A stretch of DNA of 64,000 nt from Gemmatimonadetes bacterium T265 (GTDB lineage Bacteria > Gemmatimonadota > Gemmatimonadetes > Gemmatimonadales > Gemmatimonadaceae), in assembly GCA_019973575.1 (NCBI GenBank), contig BPUI01000001.1, positions 1,252,342 to 1,316,341 of the forward strand, given 5' to 3'. A program made the translations under genes and the position numbers. Positions 58,866-64,000 of this stretch are shown here, in pieces; within the stretch, counting starts at the first letter, position 1; each line of letters begins with the position of its first letter. The notes below the pieces were generated by a model. It was not told where the DNA came from and did not search any database. It was given only the letters and a program-made list of their open reading frames with translations.

Positions 58866-59828
58866 ATGCGCACGCTATCGCACCGCCAACCAATCGTTCG
58901 CTCCCTGTTCACCGCCGGCGCCGCGCTCGCGACCGCCGCGCTGCTCACGACGCCGGTCGCCGCGCAGGGCCGCTGGGGCCGGGACGGCTACGGGTACGGC
59001 AATGGGAGCGGGGGCTACGACCAGGACGGCTACGGCCGCTCGACCGACGGCGCGCGCCCGCTCTTTTCGTGGAGCGGCCGCGTGGACCACGAGGCGTACA
59101 TCGTCATGCAGAACGGCGACGTGCGCACGCGGATCGACAGCCACGCCAACGGCGCCGGCGGGCAGGTCCGGGTCGCGTCGGCCCTGCCCCAGGCGGACGG
59201 GATGATCGACGTGCGCCTCGAAGAGGGGCGCGGGCGCGTGGACGTGGTCGAGCAGCCCTCGAGCCGCAACGGGTACCGGGCCGTGGTGCGCGTGCGCGAC
59301 GACGACGCGGGCGCGGGCTACTACCGCTTCGTGACAACGTGGCGGCCGAACGGCGGCTACGCCGGCGGGTCGGATCGGCGTGGGGGGTGGGACCGGGACG
59401 GGCGGGACCGGGACGGCGCCGGCCGCGACGGCGGGCAGGACCGCCGCGGGCGCGACGGCAACGGGGAGTACGGCGGCAGCGCCAGCAACGGGGGCTATGG
59501 CAACGGGGGCTATGACAACGGCACGTACGCGGGGTCGGGCACGCTGCACTGGCGCGGTCGGGTGGACGACGTCGAGGAGATCCGGCTGCAGGGGAACCGC
59601 GTCGACGTGCGGACGGTGAGCGGCGCGGGGGCGTCGGGGGTGCGGAGCCAGCTCTCGGGCGGGGCGCTGCCGGCGCGCGACGTCACGGTGCGCGTGAACG
59701 GCCGCGAGGGGCGCGGCCGGGTCACGGTGGTCCAGCAGCCGCACGCGTGGAACGGCTACACCACCGTCGTGCGGGTCGAGGACCGCGACGCCGGCCCGGG
59801 GTGGTACGACTTCGACGTCAGCTGGTGA
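58866..59828 (+). CDS. Secreted protein with two copies of an unknown domain and a Gly/Asp/Arg linker
   Basis: 320 residues from ATG 58866. Signal peptide (LFTAGAALATAALLTTPVAAQ), a Gly/Tyr/Asp stretch, then domain copy 1 (about 62-155: LFSWSGRVDHEAYIVMQNGD, GRGRVDVVEQPSSRNGYRAV, VRVRDDDAGAGYYRF), a linker full of RDGRDRDGAGRDGG and NGGYGNGGYDN, and domain copy 2 (about 220-320: LHWRGRVDDVEEIRLQGNRV, GRGRVTVVQQPHAWNGYTTV, VRVEDRDAGPGWYDF). The two copies clearly arose by duplication. Family unknown; extracellular. Confidence 0.8.
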   Translation: MRTLSHRQPIVRSLFTAGAALATAALLTTPVAAQGRWGRDGYGYGNGSGGYDQDGYGRSTDGARPLFSWSGRVDHEAYIVMQNGDVRTRIDSHANGAGGQVRVASALPQADGMIDVRLEEGRGRVDVVEQPSSRNGYRAVVRVRDDDAGAGYYRFVTTWRPNGGYAGGSDRRGGWDRDGRDRDGAGRDGGQDRRGRDGNGEYGGSASNGGYGNGGYDNGTYAGSGTLHWRGRVDDVEEIRLQGNRVDVRTVSGAGASGVRSQLSGGALPARDVTVRVNGREGRGRVTVVQQPHAWNGYTTVVRVEDRDAGPGWYDFDVSW

Positions 59829-59832
59829 TTGC

Positions 59833-61794
59833 TCAGCTGACCGCCGCGGCGGGGGCCTCGACGACCGGCGCGTCGAGGTCCTCGTCGCGTTCCAGCACGT
59901 CGCGGAGCCGCCCCGCGTGGCCCAGCAGGTACGGCACGCTCGTCACGACGACGTTCGGCCGGAAGAGGAACGCGGTGCGGATGTAGAGCGCGGTCTTGTT
60001 GTGCAGCAGGTGCTCCCACCAGCGGTGCGGCACCACCTCGGGGACGACGACGGTGATGAGGTCCGTCTGCCCCGCCTGCAGGAGCCCGTTCACGTAGTCG
60101 ACGAGCGGGCGGAGGACGGAGCGGAACGGCGAGGGGAGCACGACGAGGTCGACGCCGATGTCCCACGTCGCCCACAGCTCGCGGAAGCGCTCGGTGGCGT
60201 CGGGGTCGACCTCGATGTAGGCGGCGCGCACGTCCTCGGAAATGGCGGTGGCGTAGACGAAGGCGCCCGCGGAGGCCTTGGTGATCGCGCCGACGGGGAC
60301 GACGACCGTGTGGTGCAGGAACATGATCGGCGCCTGCCCCGTGAAGGCGACCTCGCGCGAGAAGGTCTCGTAGTGCCGGTGGATGCCGACGAGCATCCAG
60401 ATGATGAGCGGGACGAGGACGACGACGATCCACCCGCCGGCCTCGAACTTGGTGACGACCTGGATGACGGTGACGACCCCCGTCGCGGCGGCGCCGACCC
60501 CGTTGAGGGCGGCGCGCCACCGCCAGCCGGGCTCCTTCGTCGTGCGCCAGTGCACGACCATGCCCGCCTGCGAGAGCGTGAAGCAGAGGAACACGCCTAA
60601 CGCGTAGAGGGGGACGAGCGCGTTCGTGTTGCCCTTGAAGAGCCAGACGAGCAGCGCGGCGATCGCGGCGAGGGTGACGATGCCGTTGGAGAAGGCGAGG
60701 CGGTCGCCGCGGGCGGCGAGCTGGCGCGGCAGGTAGCGGTCGTGCGCGAGGATGGAGCCGAGGCGCGGGAAGTCGGCGAACGCGGTGTTGGCCGCGAGCA
60801 CGAGGACGGCGAAGGTGCTGTACTGCAGCAGGTAGTAGAGCGGCCCGCCGCCGAAGACGTGGCGGCCGAGGATCGAGAGCACCGTCTCGTCGGTGGTGGG
60901 CATCACGGCGTAGTGCCGCGCGAGGAAGCTGACGCCCAAGAAGAACGCGGCGAGGATGGCGACCATCCACGAGAGGGTGACCGAGGCGTTCTTCTGGGCG
61001 GGGTGCTTGAACGCCATCACGCCGTTCGAGATCGCCTCCGTCCCGGTCATCGCCGCGCACCCCTCGGCGAACCCGCGCAGCAGCAGGTAGCCCAGCGCGA
61101 GGCCGGTGACGGGGCTGAGCGTGTGGCGCGCGGTCGTCGGGTCGACCTTGAGCGGCGCGGCGAGCGGGGCGAGCTCGTGCCCCGTCGCGAGGCGGTACAG
61201 CCCGGTGCCGATGAGCAGGCACATCGCCGCGATGAACACGTAGGTCGGCACCGAGAACGCCGCGCCGCTCTCGCGCACGCCGCGCAGGTTGACGACGCCT
61301 AACAGCAGGATGCTCGCGAGGCAGATGCCGACGGTGTGCGGCAGCAGCGCGGGGTACGCGGAGGTGATTGCCGCGACGCCGCCGGAGATGCTCACGGCGA
61401 CGGTGAGGATGTAGTCGGTGAGGAGCGCGGCCGCGGCGACGAGGCCGGCGCCGGTGCCGAGGTTCTCCTTGGCGACCGTGTACGAGCCGCCGCCGCCGGG
61501 ATAGGCGAACACCGTCTGCCGGTACGAGAGCCCGACGAGGACGAGCAGGCCGACGATGACGGCCGAGATCGGGACGACGTAGGCGACGGCGGCCGCACCG
61601 ATCGCGCCGCCCAACACGAAGAGGATCTGGTCGGTGGCGTAGGCAACCGAGGAGATCGCGTCGGACGAGAGGACGGCGAGCGCGGTGCGCTTGTTCAGCC
61701 GCTCGTGCTCCAGCCGGTCACTCGGCAGCGGGCGGCCGAAGACGAGGTGTTTGGCGCGGGTGAACGCGGTAGGCATGGGGAACGGGATGGGCAA
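59833..61794 (-). CDS. APC superfamily transporter (KimA-like)
   Basis: 653 residues from ATG 61794. Cytosolic start with RTALAVLSSDAISSVAYATD, then 11-12 TM helices including FAYPGGGGSYTVAKENLGTG, LTDYILTVAVSISGGVAAIT, NLRGVRESGAAFSVPTYVFI and GFAEGCAAMTGTEAISNG. The long cytosolic C-terminus (VVVPVGAITKASAGAFVYAT, DIGVDLVVLPSPFRSVLRPL) is like the tail of the KimA/YdaO potassium importers and their relatives. Potassium or amino acid uptake; tail could bind a regulator nucleotide (inference). Stop lies 5 bp from the convergent secreted protein gene's stop. Confidence 0.88.
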   Translation of the reverse strand: MPIPFPMPTAFTRAKHLVFGRPLPSDRLEHERLNKRTALAVLSSDAISSVAYATDQILFVLGGAIGAAAVAYVVPISAVIVGLLVLVGLSYRQTVFAYPGGGGSYTVAKENLGTGAGLVAAAALLTDYILTVAVSISGGVAAITSAYPALLPHTVGICLASILLLGVVNLRGVRESGAAFSVPTYVFIAAMCLLIGTGLYRLATGHELAPLAAPLKVDPTTARHTLSPVTGLALGYLLLRGFAEGCAAMTGTEAISNGVMAFKHPAQKNASVTLSWMVAILAAFFLGVSFLARHYAVMPTTDETVLSILGRHVFGGGPLYYLLQYSTFAVLVLAANTAFADFPRLGSILAHDRYLPRQLAARGDRLAFSNGIVTLAAIAALLVWLFKGNTNALVPLYALGVFLCFTLSQAGMVVHWRTTKEPGWRWRAALNGVGAAATGVVTVIQVVTKFEAGGWIVVVLVPLIIWMLVGIHRHYETFSREVAFTGQAPIMFLHHTVVVPVGAITKASAGAFVYATAISEDVRAAYIEVDPDATERFRELWATWDIGVDLVVLPSPFRSVLRPLVDYVNGLLQAGQTDLITVVVPEVVPHRWWEHLLHNKTALYIRTAFLFRPNVVVTSVPYLLGHAGRLRDVLERDEDLDAPVVEAPAAAVS

Positions 61795-61875
61795 TCGGCG
61801 CGCCGGGTGGCGGGCCGATCTGCTCCTTCATGCACGCTTAGTGTGCGGCGCCCGCGCCGCGCGTGGCGGTCCGGG

Positions 61876-62856
61876 CTATGACGCCCCGGCGACGGCCCGC
61901 TGCAGGTCCTTCCACCGCACGAGCACGACGCCGTTGTCCTTGAGCGCCTGCCGGAACTCGGGACTCCGCAGGACGTCGTCGTCGCGCTGGCGCCACGCGG
62001 CGCCCCACGACGGGTGGTGCACCGTGATGGCCTGCAGTTCGGCGTCGTCGCGGCCGAGGTGGACGATCATCTCGGTGAGGCCCGGCTTCAGATTGCGGAT
62101 CGCGTCGAGGTAGAACGCCTTCCACCGCTCGGGCGGCAACTCGGCGTCAGCGGTAACCACCGTGTCGAGCACCACGTCGCGGTCCGGGTGCACGTCGGGG
62201 GGCAGACTCCGGGCGACGCCCCGTGCGGTGAGGAAGGGCAGGTGGTAGGCGCGCGCGACGCGGACCAGGGTGGCGAAGAGCGCGGGCGTGGTAAAGAGGG
62301 CGCCCATGTGGCTGTCGAGGTGCGTCGGGCGGAGGCCGAGGGCGAGGGCGCGCTCGACCTGGGCGCGCAGCTCGCGCTCGACCTGGTCGGGCGCGGCGTG
62401 TTGGGACACGGGCGGCGTGTCGCGCGCGAGGGTGCCGGTCGAGTCGAGCAGGGTGGGTACCGCGGCCGCCGGGGCGAGCGGGCCCCAGCGGTACGACTCC
62501 CACTCGCTCGTCAGGGTGAGGTGGAGGCCGAGGTCGTGGTCCGGGTGCGCGCGCGCCCACGCGGCGACCTCGGTCACCCACGGCGTAGGCATCATCACGC
62601 TCGCCGACGAGAGGACGCCGCGCTCGAGCGCGTCGAGGCTCGCCGTGTCGACGGCGTGCGCGACGCCGAGATCGTCGCCGTGGAGGATGAGGAGCTTGGC
62701 GTCGGCGGGGTAGCCGAGGCGCGCGGCGAGGGTGGGCGCGGGCGGCGGCGTCGCACCCGCCGCGGGGCGTGGGGCCGTCTGGGCGGAGAGCGTGCCTCCG
62801 GCCAGGAGGGCGTACAAGGTGGCCGTTGCGAGCGTGGACAGAGCGGGCAACCGCAT
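61876..62856 (-). CDS. YdjC/ChbG family carbohydrate deacetylase, secreted
   Basis: 326 residues from ATG 62856. Signal peptide (LATATLYALLAGGTLSAQ), then the YdjC fold: KLLILHGDDLGVAHAVDTAS (D-D metal site), SASVMMPTPWVTEVAAWARA, HDLGLHLTLTSEWESYRWGP (H-L-T), RPTHLDSHMGALFTTPALFA (D-S-H) and GLTEMIVHLGRDD. The metal-binding Asp/His set of this family is present. It should remove acetyl groups from chito-type sugars outside the cytoplasm. Confidence 0.9.
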   Translation of the reverse strand: MRLPALSTLATATLYALLAGGTLSAQTAPRPAAGATPPPAPTLAARLGYPADAKLLILHGDDLGVAHAVDTASLDALERGVLSSASVMMPTPWVTEVAAWARAHPDHDLGLHLTLTSEWESYRWGPLAPAAAVPTLLDSTGTLARDTPPVSQHAAPDQVERELRAQVERALALGLRPTHLDSHMGALFTTPALFATLVRVARAYHLPFLTARGVARSLPPDVHPDRDVVLDTVVTADAELPPERWKAFYLDAIRNLKPGLTEMIVHLGRDDAELQAITVHHPSWGAAWRQRDDDVLRSPEFRQALKDNGVVLVRWKDLQRAVAGAS

Positions 62857-62996
62857 GCGGGGCTCCAGGGTGGGAGGACGCTCGGGGGCACAGCGGGCCG
62901 GGCGGCGGGTGCCCGCGTGTTTCGCCCGTAGTATTCACCCCGTCCACGGCGCGCGCCACGCGAGCACGGCGTCGACCGTTGGCGGGCCGTCGCGGG

Positions 62997-64000
62997 TCAG
63001 ATCGGCATGCAGAGTAGGTCGTCGACGCTGGTGAGGGAGAGCGAGAACGCGCCCGCGACGACGAGCACCCGCGCTGCGACGTCCGCGACGCCGGCGAGCG
63101 CGCGGCGAGCGGCGCCGGGCCGCGCGGGGCAGGCAGGTTCGCCGGCGTCGACCGGGGCCGGCGGCACCGCGTCGGCGGGTATGACCGACGCGAGCGATGG
63201 CTCGAGCGGCCTGCGGGGCGCGGGTCCGGAGCGCTCCGGGCCGCGGGTGGCACAGGCGGCGGTAAAGCGGGCCAGCACGTACGCGAGGCCGCCGGCGGCG
63301 CGCACGGCGCCCGCGCCATGGCCGGTGTAGCGCTTGAGCGCGTTGCGCAGGCCGGTGGTCGAGTCGAACTCGAGCTGGTGGGCGATGCTCTCGACGGTGC
63401 GGCCGGGTTCCTCAAGTAGCCGACTCGCGACGAAGAGCCGGCACCAGGTGCGGAGGACGCGCGGCGGCGGACAGCCGGCCGCGGCGAGGCGGTTCACGAG
63501 CGTCTTGCGGTGCACGCCGAGCAGTTCGGCGGCCTCGGCGACCGACGGCGGCACGCCGTCGGCGCGGAGGTAGAGCGCGACGAGCGGGGCGACGGCGGGA
63601 GGCAGCTGGTCTCGGATGCGATCGAAGACGAGCGCGGCCGTGCAGCGCTGTTCGGCGCCGCGGAGGGCGGCGCGGAACGCGTGGCGCTCGTCGTCCACGC
63701 CGCGCACGACGAGGGCGTGGGCGCCCGCGCCGACGAGGGCGAGGATGTCGTCCGAGCTCCCCGTGCCGCCGGCGCAGTAGGCGACGACGGTGACGCCCGG
63801 GTGGTCGCGGCGGACGTCGCCGACGAGGGGAGCCGCGGGGCGCGCGCACGCGTCGCGCGGTCCGACGACGAGCACGCGCACGTCGCCGCCCGCGAGCCGG
63901 GCGCGGACGTCGCGGACCTGGGCGATGCACTCGGCAGGGGCGGACCACCCCTTGAGCGCGTCGGCAAGGCGGAGCCGCAGGGCGACGTCGGTCAGCAGCG
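62997..64000 (-). CDS. AraC-type HTH regulator, N-terminus beyond the window
   Basis: The frame is open to base 64000, starting LLTDVALRLRLADALKGW, so the 5' end is cut off. An N-terminal receiver-like or PAS-like part contains VRVLVVGPRDACARPAAPLV; then HTH 1 (PPSVAEAAELLGVHRKTLVN) and HTH 2 (RTVESIAHQLEFDSTTGLRN, ALKRYTG), the AraC/XylS layout. A long Ala/Pro/Arg tail of about 90 residues follows the DNA-binding part, unusual for this family. Target genes unknown. Confidence 0.78.
   Translation of the reverse strand, partial: LLTDVALRLRLADALKGWSAPAECIAQVRDVRARLAGGDVRVLVVGPRDACARPAAPLVGDVRRDHPGVTVVAYCAGGTGSSDDILALVGAGAHALVVRGVDDERHAFRAALRGAEQRCTAALVFDRIRDQLPPAVAPLVALYLRADGVPPSVAEAAELLGVHRKTLVNRLAAAGCPPPRVLRTWCRLFVASRLLEEPGRTVESIAHQLEFDSTTGLRNALKRYTGHGAGAVRAAGGLAYVLARFTAACATRGPERSGPAPRRPLEPSLASVIPADAVPPAPVDAGEPACPARPGAARRALAGVADVAARVLVVAGAFSLSLTSVDDLLCMPI

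Overview
This is a very GC-rich chromosomal window with dense genes, many GTG starts and 4-nt stop/start overlaps. Its gene families suggest a Gemmatimonadota-like bacterium: multi-PAS sensor kinases, DUF5700 and M30-type secreted peptidases, and a compact Rieske/cytochrome b unit. No rRNA or other marker gene is present to prove this.

Layout. 1-4.5 kb: two PAS-rich sensor kinases on the minus strand, the first cut by the window edge. 4.6-12.5 kb: accessory genes, several damaged (half an aspartyl protease, a frameshifted ankyrin protein, a broken TetR gene, a 5' tRNA-Phe fragment). 12.5-24.9 kb: metabolic and housekeeping genes (DUF3455, SDR, GH1, an overlapping queF / hydrolase / SemiSWEET set, rhomboid protease, ddl, cystathionine beta-synthase, a TonB-like lipoprotein, an M30 peptidase, glutaminyl cyclase). 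24.8-33 kb: mutS, interrupted by a lower-GC element. 33-38.5 kb: SPOR protein, holA, a thioredoxin-NHL protein and an MBL hydrolase. 38.6-43.4 kb: histone H1-like protein, VapBC with a shortened toxin, an ABC transporter, and a kinase-phosphatase resembling the front two thirds of Pnkp. 43.4-49.8 kb: SDR, a CtaG-cytochrome c fusion, Rieske, a cytochrome b-cytochrome c fusion, and an MFS exporter. 50-56.8 kb: pseudogene fragments, MBL hydrolase, adenosine/adenine deaminase, an AlkZ/YcaQ-like protein and a HigBA-like module between direct repeats. 56.8-64 kb: aldo-keto reductase, TetR, a secreted repeat protein, an APC transporter, a YdjC deacetylase and an AraC-like regulator cut by the right edge.

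The main discovery candidate is the element at about 27.49-32.90 kb. It sits inside mutS, exactly at the codons for the conserved G-D-F-Y-E mismatch-recognition motif, and is bounded by an 11-bp direct repeat (TAGAAGTCGCC). The original mutS start is stranded beyond the right end (32885-33044). The element supplies a new 5' end for mutS, so a full 925-residue MutS is still encoded. It carries a 21-residue peptide gene with a GNF repeat, an unknown three-TM protein, an IS1-like transposase, a P63C-domain protein behind a palindromic promoter/operator, and no recognisable integrase.

Three other patterns stand out. The heptamer GTTAGGC/GCCTAAC occurs about 34 times and supplies many of the TTA Leu codons and TAA stops I noticed. 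Two intergenic arrays of CGCTGTTG units are arranged as long inverted repeats. Several genes carry single-base frameshifts in G/C runs, so either decay or assembly error must be considered.
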